Position numbers and translations under genes: made by a program
Notes under the pieces: model-generated
What the model was told of the DNA's origin: nothing
Database searches by the model: none
Seen by the model: only the letters and a program-made list of their open reading frames with translations
Origin: Ancylomarina salipaludis
GTDB taxonomy: Bacteria; Bacteroidota; Bacteroidia; Bacteroidales; Marinifilaceae
NCBI RefSeq assembly: GCF_004122035.1
Contig: NZ_SAXA01000002.1
Location: forward strand, 124,001-188,000
Length of the DNA stretch: 64,000 nucleotides
Direction: 5' to 3'
Shown: positions 45,566 through 54,920 of the stretch, piece by piece
How the letters are laid out: each line of letters opens with the position of its first letter
Position numbering within the stretch: the stretch's first letter is position 1

Positions 45566-45853
45566 ATGGAGAATGGACAACATGCTCATATCGTAAAATA
45601 CAAAACTTTTGTCGTTGTTTTGATTGTGTTACTGGTGTTCACATTCAGTTCAGTGGGAATTACACAAATCGATTTAGGGGTTTATTCAGTAACCGCGGCT
45701 TTAATTTTTGCAGTTTTAAAATCGATCTTGGTATTGATGTATTTTATGCATTTAAAGTTTGATAAGAAAGTCTATGCACTGATGACGGCTGGAATTATTT
45801 TATTGTTGATGATTGTCATCTTAGTAACGTTTTTAGATTATTTATACCGATAG
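45566..45853 (+). CDS. ctaF: cytochrome c oxidase subunit IV (CtaF/CyoD-like)
   Basis: The protein from the ATG at 45566 has 95 residues, three helices and the subunit IV pattern (KYKTFVVVLIVLLVFTF, then ALIFAVLKSILVLMYFMHL). An upstream open frame continues into ctaE and is not part of it. It lies 11 bases after ctaE. Confidence 0.9.
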   Translation: MENGQHAHIVKYKTFVVVLIVLLVFTFSSVGITQIDLGVYSVTAALIFAVLKSILVLMYFMHLKFDKKVYALMTAGIILLLMIVILVTFLDYLYR

Positions 45854-45856
45854 CTT

Positions 45857-46798
45857 ATGTTTTCAAAAGGAGTGGCTGATGCATCCAATTTTGTAAAAGG
45901 AGTAGATACTTCATTTATGATCATATTTGGAATAATCTCTTTTTTCCTGATAGGGATTACAGCGACAATGATCTATTTTGTTTTTCGATATAGAAAATCG
46001 AAGCATCCTAAAGCAGAACAAATTCATGGAAATGTTGTACTCGAAATTGTATGGACATTGATTCCAACGGCTTTGGTCATGGTCATGTTTTATTTTGGCT
46101 GGATGGGCTATAAACCCATGAAAGAAGTTCCGGATGATGCATTCGTAATTAAGAGTATTGCCCGTATGTGGCATTGGCAGTTTCAGTATGAGAATGGAAA
46201 AGTAACCGATACCTTGTATGTTCCTAAAGACCGAGATGTAAAATTGGATTTGGTTGCCTTGGATGTGATTCACAGTTTGTATATTCCGGCTTTTCGGTTG
46301 AAACAAGATATAGTACCAGGTAAAGATCAGTTTATGTGGTTTAAAGCAGGACGAGAAGGCGATTTTGATTTGTTTTGTACTGAGTATTGCGGTCTTTCAC
46401 ATTCTTCAATGGCTACATCTGTTGTTGTGATGGATTCTGATAAGTTTGATAAATGGTATGTAGATACAACAGTTGTGGCCTCTATAATAACTGATAAACC
46501 CGGAGCCCTTGGCTTGAGAATTGTACAAATGAATGGCTGTTTGGCCTGTCACTCTTTAGACGGGTCTAAAATAGTTGGCCCGACTTGGAAAGGATTATTC
46601 GGCTCAGAAGAAACCGTATTGACCAATGGGGTTGAAAGGAAAGTTGTGGTTGATAGTGCTTATGTGATGAACTCAATATATAATCCGAACGATGATGTTG
46701 TAAAGGGTTTTAAAAAAGGGTTGATGCTATCATATAAAAATGAATTAAAAGAAGAGGATATCAAAGAAATTATTGAATTTATGAAGACCCTGAAATAA
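45857..46798 (+). CDS. ctaC: caa3 oxidase subunit II with fused cytochrome c
   Basis: The 313-residue protein has two helices (about 20-42, 62-83), a CuA domain with His139, Cys174, Cys178, His182 and Met185 (FCTEYCGLSHSSM), and a C-terminal cytochrome c with CLACH at 228-232 and a Met in KGLMLSY. The fused heme makes this a caa3 oxidase. It is the last gene of the operon, three bases after ctaF, and the subunit order I-III-IV-II is unusual (II often comes first). Confidence 0.95.
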   Translation: MFSKGVADASNFVKGVDTSFMIIFGIISFFLIGITATMIYFVFRYRKSKHPKAEQIHGNVVLEIVWTLIPTALVMVMFYFGWMGYKPMKEVPDDAFVIKSIARMWHWQFQYENGKVTDTLYVPKDRDVKLDLVALDVIHSLYIPAFRLKQDIVPGKDQFMWFKAGREGDFDLFCTEYCGLSHSSMATSVVVMDSDKFDKWYVDTTVVASIITDKPGALGLRIVQMNGCLACHSLDGSKIVGPTWKGLFGSEETVLTNGVERKVVVDSAYVMNSIYNPNDDVVKGFKKGLMLSYKNELKEEDIKEIIEFMKTLK

Positions 46799-46854
46799 GT
46801 TTCCTATAGTAATTTTTGGGGTCAATCACTAAGCCTCTTAAAAAATGAAAGCTC

Positions 46855-46899
46855 AAAAAAACTCATAAGACGTTTATTCGTTTTATGAGTTTTTTTTTG
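46855..46899. terminator. bidirectional terminator between ctaC and nosY
   Basis: A stem of about 13 bp (46855-46867 with 46883-46896) with A-run before and T-run after lies between the converging caa3 and act-nos operons. Confidence 0.8.
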
Positions 46900-46913
46900 A
46901 TTTTTGTTTTTGC

Positions 46914-47708
46914 TTAGAAATCTTTTTTCTTGATGTATCTGAGTAAAATGTAGATGGGGAATAATAACCAAACTGATAAGGCTGCAATAGAAAGCAAAAT
47001 ACCTTGCCAAACTCCAAAGAAATTATAAAAAACAGCTCCAGTGTATCCCATTAATGCTGATGTGTCTAAAAATAACATGATTAGAACTCTTCCTAAGTCA
47101 ATAGGGTTCATAAGGGTAAGTGTGATGGCTAAATTCTCTGTTGGGTAGGATTCAAACCAGATTAGAATAAGTAATAAAATACCATCGTAAATAATCGACA
47201 TGAACAGCCAGATGAAAAGAGAAAGCCCAAAGCCCTTAATTCGATTTTCGAAACGGAGTGCCACCATAAAGCTAAGTAAAGAGAAGATAAAGTTGAGGAT
47301 GAGCCCAACGCCTATTAAAACTAAGAAATTGGATAATTCGGGGCTTGTAATAATCCCACGGATAATAAAGGGTAAGCCTACCCCAAGGATGAAACTTAAG
47401 GATAATGAAACGGCTAAGCCAAAATATTGCCCCAGGAATATTGACTTCCTTTTAATGGGCTGGGAGAGAAGTAGCTCTGTGAATTCACGGGAATTGTACA
47501 TGTAAATAGCACCAAAAACTGTAGCCACTAAGGGGATTAATAAGAGAATCACATTCATCATACTAATAATTGATTTTGTGATATCTCCATTCATATAAAT
47601 AATGGAAGAGCTTACCATTAGATAAAAAGCAAGGTAAGCAATACTCCAATTGGATCGAATGAGGTCGAAGAGGCTATATTTAAATATTTTAAGCATGGCT
47701 ATTTTCAA
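46914..47708 (-). CDS. nosY: NosY-type ABC permease
   Basis: The 264-residue protein has six helices and the pattern of the ABC-2 permease family (YMNSREFTELLLSQPIKRKSIFLG near residue 70). It lies after nosF with a 20-base overlap, at the end of the act-nos operon. With NosF and NosD it supports assembly of the copper sites of N2O reductase. Confidence 0.92.
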   Translation of the reverse strand: MKIAMLKIFKYSLFDLIRSNWSIAYLAFYLMVSSSIIYMNGDITKSIISMMNVILLLIPLVATVFGAIYMYNSREFTELLLSQPIKRKSIFLGQYFGLAVSLSLSFILGVGLPFIIRGIITSPELSNFLVLIGVGLILNFIFSLLSFMVALRFENRIKGFGLSLFIWLFMSIIYDGILLLILIWFESYPTENLAITLTLMNPIDLGRVLIMLFLDTSALMGYTGAVFYNFFGVWQGILLSIAALSVWLLFPIYILLRYIKKKDF

Positions 47709-48396
47709 TTAGATTTGTAATCGCGGACTCTAGCTTTGTAGATCCATTTTGATTAATCAAGTCTTGGACTGATCCTTGAAAGTAGATATCTCCCTCAAGC
47801 AAGAAGATTATTTCATCAGAAATTTCCTGAACCAAACTCATAATGTGTGTGGTGAAAATGATCAATTTCCCTTTAGCTTTTTCTCTTTCTAAAAGTTCTT
47901 TAAATCGACTAATGGCTACCGGGTCGAGTCCTACTGTTGGTTCATCCAGAATTATAACGGGTGAATCGAACATAAATGCTAAAACCATATTAACCTTTTG
48001 TCTTGTTCCTCCTGAGAGATTACGTAGAGGCTTTTTAAGCTCGTTCTCCAAGCCAAAATATTGAATTAGTTCATTATCCCTGGCTTCTTGTTGGCGAATG
48101 TCTTTAACCAGTGCAATAAGCTCTAAAACTTTCAAATTCTCTGGGAAGCGTGCTATTTGAGGCAGATAGGATATTTGTTTTCGATATTCCCACTCACCAA
48201 CTATCGATTGATCATTGAATTTCACATCTCCTTCCTGAGCTATTACTAATCCCAGAATAGATTTGATAAGTGTAGTTTTTCCCGATCCATTAGGACCTAA
48301 AATGGCAATTATCTTATTCGAATCGAGTTTAATATTGACATCCTTTAAAACTTGATTTTTATGATAGGCTTTACTTAAATTCTCAATTCTTATCAT
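47689..48396 (-). CDS. nosF: NosF-type ABC ATPase
   Basis: The 235-residue ATPase has Walker A GPNGSGKTT (34-42), the signature LSGGTRQK, Walker B VIILDEPTVGLDP and the switch His in FTTHI. Context between nosD and nosY, with overlaps on both sides (14 and 20 bases), identifies it as NosF, which powers NosD-linked maturation of N2O reductase. Confidence 0.93.
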   Translation of the reverse strand: MIRIENLSKAYHKNQVLKDVNIKLDSNKIIAILGPNGSGKTTLIKSILGLVIAQEGDVKFNDQSIVGEWEYRKQISYLPQIARFPENLKVLELIALVKDIRQQEARDNELIQYFGLENELKKPLRNLSGGTRQKVNMVLAFMFDSPVIILDEPTVGLDPVAISRFKELLEREKAKGKLIIFTTHIMSLVQEISDEIIFLLEGDIYFQGSVQDLINQNGSTKLESAITNLIENSHA

Positions 48397-49627
48397 AGTC
48401 TATAATTTTCATTGATGGGCGATGGTCCTTTAAATTATCAGGTGTTAGGACGGGATTTACTTTTTCAGCAAAATCAATAATGTCAATTAATAAACTTCTC
48501 ATTAGAATACTTGTAGATGGAATTCTGCTAATAATTCGGGAAAATAGTTTAACAGGGCGATAAGGTATATCAGCCGTTCCATCTTTATTTAAATCGTAAC
48601 CTGTATGTGAGCTCCAGTAATTCCCATCGAAATTGTTACTCTCTGACTTGCCACTAACTCCGAGTTCAAAGCTATTATTGAGAAAATTGTTTTGATTAAT
48701 TTTATTGTACATACTACTGCCATATATTTTCATTGCCCAACCATTACTGTTGAATTCATTCTTATGAATATCGACTCGATTGGCTCCTTCCATATAAATG
48801 GCAATTGTATTTTGTTTGAAAATATTATTCGTGATTTCACTATCAGTAATATCTTTCAGAAGTAACCCATATGAAGCACTGCCCCAGTTGAACTCAAAAT
48901 GATTGTTTTGCATTTTAATATACTTTGAGAACATCACAGCAACACCAGCACCATTTGAACGAAATGTGTTTCCACGGTATTCGTCGTGATCTGAGAACAT
49001 GAAATGCAATCCATAGCGAATGTTATCGGCAACGATATTATTTTTCACAATGCTATTATCAACAAATTCGAGATAAATCCCGTCACGATGATTTCTGGCT
49101 TGATTTTTCTCTACCAGAATATTTTTACAATACCAGAGGTGAACTGCATTACCTGAGGACATCTCGTTTTTAGCATTTCCCTTAATATAGTTGTTGCGAA
49201 TAATACAATCTTTTGAATGCTTTAAGAATATCCCGAAGAAGGTGTTTTCCAAACGATTGTTTTCAAAGACACAATGCTTCTGTCTATTAACTTTTATGGC
49301 TGCATAATCATTAATATAACTGACTTTAATATTCTGTAGGTGTAAACCGATGATGCTAACGCTATCAGATTCTACCGTAATAATTTCCTGTTGCTTATTG
49401 TTTTCTATTGTAGGGTAATTAATTCCAATAAGGCTTATTGGATGTTGGATTAAAAGATTGGGTTCAATGTATATGCCTTTTTCTACAAAAATGGTATCTC
49501 CGGACTGGCTCATTTTTAAAGCCATTTCGATAGAATGAAAAACCTGGTTTTTACCCACACGAAGTTCTGAGCCTATCGTACTATAGGCAATAAAAAGACT
49601 GAATAGAATCAATAATAATCTTTGCAA
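48383..49627 (-). CDS. nosD: NosD periplasmic copper-maturation protein
   Basis: The 414-residue protein has a signal peptide (residues 2-18), then a right-handed parallel beta-helix with many NosD-type repeats (such as NNYIKGN, NNIVADN, NNHFEFN). C-terminal YWSSHTGYDLNKDGTADIPY is typical of NosD. NosD is a periplasmic partner of NosFY in building the CuZ site. Confidence 0.95.
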   Translation of the reverse strand: MQRLLLILFSLFIAYSTIGSELRVGKNQVFHSIEMALKMSQSGDTIFVEKGIYIEPNLLIQHPISLIGINYPTIENNKQQEIITVESDSVSIIGLHLQNIKVSYINDYAAIKVNRQKHCVFENNRLENTFFGIFLKHSKDCIIRNNYIKGNAKNEMSSGNAVHLWYCKNILVEKNQARNHRDGIYLEFVDNSIVKNNIVADNIRYGLHFMFSDHDEYRGNTFRSNGAGVAVMFSKYIKMQNNHFEFNWGSASYGLLLKDITDSEITNNIFKQNTIAIYMEGANRVDIHKNEFNSNGWAMKIYGSSMYNKINQNNFLNNSFELGVSGKSESNNFDGNYWSSHTGYDLNKDGTADIPYRPVKLFSRIISRIPSTSILMRSLLIDIIDFAEKVNPVLTPDNLKDHRPSMKIIDYDKN

Positions 49628-49633
49628 TGCAGT

Positions 49634-50089
49634 TTATTTTAATGAGCTATATTCTTTGAGTAAGTTATCCCAGTTCATCACTTTTCCTCCAAACTTTTCT
49701 TTAGCAGCCATTGCAGCTTCTTCACTTTCAAAGGCTGTTAAAAACATCCCCATAGGGCTTGGAAGTTTTAGTGAGTGCAGGTAATATGAATCCTTAACGG
49801 ATCTTAATGCTTCAGGTTGATTAAACGAGGTGACCAAAGAGAGTGCAATTTCGTTTTCGTCAATATTATCTGTTTGGAGATAATCTATCAAACACTCAAT
49901 TGAATCGAACGTATAAACTTTTCCTTTTTTTGATACTAACTCGGAGCCATATTGTTTTTCTACAATCATCATTCTACAATGCTGGCATTGGTCTTGCCCA
50001 TATGCTATAGCTTTTTCTTTAGGCTGACACGAAGTTAGAGCTAGAATGAATATTAAGATGAGGCTGTAATGACCTATTTTTTTTTCCAT
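49634..50089 (-). CDS. nosL: NosL copper chaperone lipoprotein
   Basis: The 151-residue lipoprotein (ALTSC, Cys21) has the NosL motif CQHCRMMIVEKQYG (near 36) and a downstream Met-rich MGMFLTAF region. NosL delivers Cu+ to apo-NosZ. It overlaps the upstream membrane-protein gene by 16 bases and is 6 bases before nosD. Confidence 0.94.
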   Translation of the reverse strand: MEKKIGHYSLILIFILALTSCQPKEKAIAYGQDQCQHCRMMIVEKQYGSELVSKKGKVYTFDSIECLIDYLQTDNIDENEIALSLVTSFNQPEALRSVKDSYYLHSLKLPSPMGMFLTAFESEEAAMAAKEKFGGKVMNWDNLLKEYSSLK

Positions 50090-50667
50090 AATAATGTAAA
50101 GGATAAAAAGTTGAAAACCATGGCAAATCCTAAGAATAAGGAGCCTGTATGTGGTAATGAAATAGCATTAAAATTTAATAGCATTTTTGATCCCAATAAA
50201 GGAGGTTGATAAACCATTCCAGGGATTTTGATAGGGGCATTAGGACTCAGGTTGTGTCCATAATCGTATTCCCATAAATAAAAATCGTAAATGCCCAGTA
50301 TACCCAACACTAAGAGTATAATTCCCCAAGTGATAAATAGCTTTCTCTTCTTTGAAAATGCAACGACAATGCCCAATAAAGACATGATGATGACGACAAA
50401 AGGGAAATATTTGAGCTCAGGAATTGAATCTGGTTTAATGTACTGCATCCCAATATAATGATTGAGAATATTTATATTTTGCAATGTACTTGGTGTGTCT
50501 CCTGTAATTTTGTTAATCCAGATATACATGTTTACCCCATTGGGATATTGGGCAGCTTCGAGTCTTATTTTCCAAAGAGGAAAAAGAAACAAGCCCATAA
50601 GCATTAAGGATGCTAAAAGCATAAACAATCTGGATCTATTTTCTTTTACGAGCAAATTAGATATCAT
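50074..50667 (-). CDS. membrane protein of clade II nos clusters, function unknown
   Basis: The 197-residue protein has four predicted helices (about 13-32, 86-104, 109-128, 174-193) and a large loop between the first two (about 33-85, with WINKITGDTPSTLQNINILNHYIGM). A second, Pro-rich loop sits before the last helix. It lies directly downstream of nosZ, where clade II clusters usually have a membrane protein called NosB; identity with NosB cannot be proven here. It overlaps nosL. Confidence 0.8.
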   Translation of the reverse strand: MISNLLVKENRSRLFMLLASLMLMGLFLFPLWKIRLEAAQYPNGVNMYIWINKITGDTPSTLQNINILNHYIGMQYIKPDSIPELKYFPFVVIIMSLLGIVVAFSKKRKLFITWGIILLVLGILGIYDFYLWEYDYGHNLSPNAPIKIPGMVYQPPLLGSKMLLNFNAISLPHTGSLFLGFAMVFNFLSFTLLWKKK

Positions 50668-50690
50668 CTTGTAGATTTAATTAAGATTTA

Positions 50691-50725
50691 TTTCCGGAAA
50701 GAATAATAGCTTATCCTTTCCGGAA
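50691..50725 (-). other. intercistronic hairpin after nosZ
   Basis: A perfect 10-bp stem (50692-50701 with 50716-50725) lies 8 bases after the nosZ stop on the minus strand. The run after it is only moderately T-rich. It could stabilise nosZ mRNA or cause partial termination, giving more NosZ than maturation proteins. Confidence 0.5.
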
Positions 50726-50732
50726 TTGTATT

Positions 50733-52703
50733 TTACTCATCAAATTCTCCAACACTCCACTTTAACTCCACTTTAGAATTTTTAGGAGAAACGCGAATGT
50801 AACCTTGCATTTCCTGATGAAGAGCTGAACAGAAATCGGTGCAATAGAATGGATAGACTCCGGGATTTTGAGGTTCCCAAACCAATGTTTCCGTCTGACC
50901 TGGCATCACTAATATCTCTGAAGTTCTAGCTCCCATTACTGCAAAACCATGGGGTACATCCCAATCTTGTTCCAGATTAGTCAGGTGGAAATAAACTTTA
51001 TCTCCGACTTTAACTCCCTCTATATTATCAGGAGCAAAGTGTGAACGAATAGAACTCATATAGACGCGAACCACATTACCTTTACGTACGACTTTCGCTT
51101 CATCTTCAGAAGTAATTTTATGAGGATGCTTATTCTCGTCAAGTTTGTAATATTTCACGGAATTTTTCATGATAATATCTGCTGGAATAGCCTGAGCATA
51201 GTGAGGCTCACCAATTGTAGGGAAATCCAGTAAGAGCTTCATTTTATCGCCAGTAATATCGAATAACTGTGCTGACTGTGTTAATTCAGGACCAGTAGGG
51301 AGAAAACGATCTTTCGTAATCTTATTTAATGAAACCAAGTATTTTCCGAAAGGTGCTTTTGAATCCCCACCAGGAATCATTAAGTGTCCAACTGAGTAAT
51401 AACTTGGAACGCGATCGAGTACTTCCCAAGTACCAATTTTCCATTTTATAACCTCTGAAGAGATAAAGAAAGTGGTATAGGCATTTCCTTTGCCATCGAA
51501 TTCGGTATGAAGTGGTCCTAAACCTGTACTTTTAACAGAACCTGCTACTACACTTTCAAAATTAATTACAGGAATCCCATCGACTTCATCATCAAAATCA
51601 TCATTCTCTATGGCTTTTAACATTTTTGAGAATGAATGAACGGTAAGATCCGATGACAGTTTACCATTACCTACAATATATTCACCGCTAGGATCAACAT
51701 CAACACCATGTGGTGATTTTGGAGTCGGTAAATAATAGATTAAACCAGGACATTCTTGCGGAATAAGAACTTTAACTTCCTTAAGCATTTCAGATTTTGC
51801 CATATGGCTATGCTCATCGTAAGTGTTGTGTGCATAGTTAGCAGGCATTGTTTTAGCTTTTCCTGCTGCAATATATTCTTCGGCCTTTTTCCAGTTAACA
51901 GCAGCAATATAATCTTTGTCACGTTGTGATGCTCCAATTTCGAGTAATGTATTACTCTCTTCGGTATTGTACGTGGTGAAGAAGGTCCATCCATGAGATT
52001 TTCCTTTACCAGAATGTGCTAAATCATAATCGTAACCAGGAACCAAGATCTGGAAAGCAACACTCATCTCTCCATCATCAGCAATTTTAATATAAGATAA
52101 AGAACCTTTGAAATTTTCTTTATATGATTTTATACTCACATCCTTCTGTGGAATAGGTACACTAAATCGAGTTCCAGCGACTAAATATTCCGAGTTTTCC
52201 GTAATAAAAGGAGAACTGTGATTCCCACCACTATTAGGGATTTCAAGAATTTCTGCAGTTTCAAAAGTCGTTAAATCTATACGTGCAACTCGTGGTGTAT
52301 TATTACCATTAATGAATAACCAACGACCATCAGGCACGCCATTAGTTTGAGATAATTCAGGATGATGAGAATCATCCCAAGGAATAAAACCCAAAGAGGT
52401 ATTCAACATCGGTTTGGTTTCTTCATTAAAACCATAGGCTTTTTCAGCGTCTACTGAAAAAACAGGAATCACCTTGAATAATCGCCCTGAAGGCAAACCA
52501 TACACACTTACCTGGCCACTAAATCCACCTGACATAAAGGCGTAAAACTCATCGTATTCTCCAGGCGATACATATACTTGGGAGGCCACATCCTGATCTC
52601 CAAATGCTCCTTTCGATTGTTGTTTTGAGTTATCACCACAGGCAGAAACGATAAAACCCATGATAAATAGATACGCTAACCACTTAAATTTTGACTTTTC
52701 CAT
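50733..52703 (-). CDS. nosZ: nitrous-oxide reductase, clade II, Sec-type lipoprotein signal
   Basis: The 656-residue enzyme reduces N2O to N2 outside the inner membrane. A seven-bladed beta-propeller (residues about 50-500) carries CuZ ligand regions (DEHSHMAKSE, PKSPHGVDVDP, and GLGPLHTEFDG). The C-terminal cupredoxin domain carries CuA ligands Cys621, Cys625, His629 and Met632 (CTDFCSALHQEM). The signal is of lipoprotein type (FIVSAC, Cys22), not twin-arginine, so this is the clade II (atypical) form. The gene is 31 bases after the fused actE gene. Confidence 0.97.
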   Translation of the reverse strand: MEKSKFKWLAYLFIMGFIVSACGDNSKQQSKGAFGDQDVASQVYVSPGEYDEFYAFMSGGFSGQVSVYGLPSGRLFKVIPVFSVDAEKAYGFNEETKPMLNTSLGFIPWDDSHHPELSQTNGVPDGRWLFINGNNTPRVARIDLTTFETAEILEIPNSGGNHSSPFITENSEYLVAGTRFSVPIPQKDVSIKSYKENFKGSLSYIKIADDGEMSVAFQILVPGYDYDLAHSGKGKSHGWTFFTTYNTEESNTLLEIGASQRDKDYIAAVNWKKAEEYIAAGKAKTMPANYAHNTYDEHSHMAKSEMLKEVKVLIPQECPGLIYYLPTPKSPHGVDVDPSGEYIVGNGKLSSDLTVHSFSKMLKAIENDDFDDEVDGIPVINFESVVAGSVKSTGLGPLHTEFDGKGNAYTTFFISSEVIKWKIGTWEVLDRVPSYYSVGHLMIPGGDSKAPFGKYLVSLNKITKDRFLPTGPELTQSAQLFDITGDKMKLLLDFPTIGEPHYAQAIPADIIMKNSVKYYKLDENKHPHKITSEDEAKVVRKGNVVRVYMSSIRSHFAPDNIEGVKVGDKVYFHLTNLEQDWDVPHGFAVMGARTSEILVMPGQTETLVWEPQNPGVYPFYCTDFCSALHQEMQGYIRVSPKNSKVELKWSVGEFDE

Positions 52704-52734
52704 TTCAATTAATTTATAGGTTATTAAATTGGGA

Positions 52735-53712
52735 TTATTTTAATGTTCTGAAATATTCAAGAACTTTTCTGGCTTCTTCTTCACTTAAATTTTGGTCGGC
52801 CATTGGGGATATATATCGCCCCAATAATTCCTTGGCAATTGGATCTTTAGCAACCATTTCCTTAGGATTAAGAATCATATTCATAACCCATTCCGGCGTT
52901 CGTCTTTCAAGAATACCTATAGGAGCGGGACCAATGTATCGTTTTGTAGGCTTGTGACAACTCGAACACATTTGCTTATAAATCTTTTGTCCTTCTTCAG
53001 CCATCTTGTTATTAATAGTTTCTAAGCTTAAGCTTTTAACAGGGCCAACTCCTTTTTGATTTGGATATAGCTTTGACAATCGAGCTTCAAAGTCAGCTAT
53101 GCTTTCTTTAGGACTGTCGTCAATAACTGATATGGTACGTTCTCCTAGTTTTTTTCCTTGAAGTTTAACTTTGATATATTCAATAATCTTCCAACGGTCT
53201 TCAGGAGTTATTTGTGATCCATGAGCACCCATAATACCATAGCCAAGTGTAATTACATGGAAGAATTCTCCTCTTGGCGCATTCATCATTTTATCTGATA
53301 TCAGGCTGGCAGGTTGGTAAGTAAAACGGTCACTTGTAAATAAATAGCCCATACCATTCCCTTTTAGTCCATGACAGTTGTAGCAGAAGACTTTATAAAG
53401 CTCTTTACCTTCTTTGACGTCTTTCAATTTCATCTTTTGGGGATTGAAAAATATTTGGCCTGCGAGTGCTCTGTCTTCTAATGTTTTTTCAAAATCAAAG
53501 GGTATAATCCCTCTTGGAATTGTTCCATTAACAGGTAGACGTGCTGATGTACTATCCGCGAAATTTGGGTTTTCTGAGTAGCTTTCATAGGCACGAGATT
53601 TTACCATATCCGGGAAATAGGAATGACCAGGATGATTTCTATCCCTATCACAAGCTGAGAGAAAGATTATAGTTAAAAATAATAGACTTATAAATGAAGT
53701 AAGTTTAAGCAT
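52735..53712 (-). CDS. actE: ActE-type cytochrome c fused to a second cytochrome c domain
   Basis: The 325-residue lipoprotein (LSAC, Cys21) starts as a typical ActE (HPGHSYFPDMVKSRAYE) with heme motif CYNCH at 110-114. It continues into a second cytochrome c domain (about 235-325) with CSSCH at 249-253. ActE in studied ACIII has one heme. The gene follows actF rather than preceding it and leads directly into nosZ. I infer the extra domain carries electrons from ACIII to NosZ. Confidence 0.9.
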   Translation of the reverse strand: MLKLTSFISLLFLTIIFLSACDRDRNHPGHSYFPDMVKSRAYESYSENPNFADSTSARLPVNGTIPRGIIPFDFEKTLEDRALAGQIFFNPQKMKLKDVKEGKELYKVFCYNCHGLKGNGMGYLFTSDRFTYQPASLISDKMMNAPRGEFFHVITLGYGIMGAHGSQITPEDRWKIIEYIKVKLQGKKLGERTISVIDDSPKESIADFEARLSKLYPNQKGVGPVKSLSLETINNKMAEEGQKIYKQMCSSCHKPTKRYIGPAPIGILERRTPEWVMNMILNPKEMVAKDPIAKELLGRYISPMADQNLSEEEARKVLEYFRTLK

Positions 53713-53735
53713 AATATGGACTTTTTATAAGACGT

Positions 53736-54899
53736 TTATGTTTCGTAATGGAAGCTTTCTTCAAGGAAAGGATCATTTTTGCATAATAATGGTTTTTTCG
53801 AAAGAGCATTTAATACTACAAATAGGAAGCCTCCAAGGTATAAGCAGGCCGAACCTATTTCAATTAGACCTATTTTAGCTGTCTCACCCATTATACCCGG
53901 GCTTAACATGAGGTAAATGTTTAGCCATTGACCGATTAGAACAACAGCAGCAACCATAGCTAACCATTTGATATTTCGTTTTGAATTCCTGGTCATCAAA
54001 GCCAGGAATGGAAAGAGAAAGTTTAAAATGAGTATGGTAAAAAAGAGAATCGGAAATCCGTGTAATCTTTGTGCAAAATAGATTGTCTCTTCAGGAATAT
54101 GGCTGTACCAAATCAGCATGTACTGGAAAAACCAGAGGTACATCCAAAAGATGCTAAAGCCAAAAAGATATTTACCCAAATCATGAAGGTGTTCTTTATT
54201 AACAAAATTGAGATAGCCTTGAGCCTTGAGTAAGGCTATAATCAGAATAAAAGCAGCTACGCCTGATACAAAAAGCCCAATAAAGACAAACCATCCAAAC
54301 AGAGTACTAAACCAGTGCGGATCCACAGACATAATCCAATCCCAACTCATTGTTGAACTCGTTACGGCAAAGAATGCCATAAATAAGGCAGCTAAAATCC
54401 GACCTTGTTTGTGGAATTTATAGTCATTTGATAAATCTTGCGAAGCTGAGTTTTTACGCAGTAAATAGCTGAGTCCTATCCATCCTGTGAAATAAACAGC
54501 CATGCGGATAAAGAAAAATGGCAGATTCAGGTAGGCTGATTTTCCTTCTATGATTGGATCATGTAGATCATGATGTGACCAGTGATACAAATCGTGCATG
54601 CCAAAAATTAGCAAGAACATAAGTGCCGCTGAATAGGGCAGGAAAGTGCTTAGAGCTTCAGGTATTCGCTTTAGACTTACATGCCACCCAGAATGTGCAA
54701 TTTTATGGAGAGCGATAAATAAGACTCCAAAAAGAGAAAGAAACAGGAAGTATAGGTTGTTAAGTAAAACATTCATCCAAACTTGTTTGCTTTCTGGATT
54801 CTCAAAAAGAAAACTAAGCGCAATCAGGAGAATACCAATAACAGATATGGATAAAAATACTTGTTTTGTTTTTTTTGATAAGATATAATTCGTGTCCAT
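53736..54899 (-). CDS. actF: alternative complex III membrane subunit ActF
   Basis: The 387-residue protein has about 10 helices and the ACIII ActF-type features (LHKIAHSGWHVSLKRIPEA near residue 65, SWDWIMSVDPHWFSTLFGWFVF near 185, HIPEETIYFAQR near 270). It is the second quinol-family membrane subunit of ACIII, a relative of ActC. It follows actD after 21 bases. Confidence 0.92.
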   Translation of the reverse strand: MDTNYILSKKTKQVFLSISVIGILLIALSFLFENPESKQVWMNVLLNNLYFLFLSLFGVLFIALHKIAHSGWHVSLKRIPEALSTFLPYSAALMFLLIFGMHDLYHWSHHDLHDPIIEGKSAYLNLPFFFIRMAVYFTGWIGLSYLLRKNSASQDLSNDYKFHKQGRILAALFMAFFAVTSSTMSWDWIMSVDPHWFSTLFGWFVFIGLFVSGVAAFILIIALLKAQGYLNFVNKEHLHDLGKYLFGFSIFWMYLWFFQYMLIWYSHIPEETIYFAQRLHGFPILFFTILILNFLFPFLALMTRNSKRNIKWLAMVAAVVLIGQWLNIYLMLSPGIMGETAKIGLIEIGSACLYLGGFLFVVLNALSKKPLLCKNDPFLEESFHYET

Positions 54900-54920
54900 C
54901 AGCTTATGATTTTGAATTAA

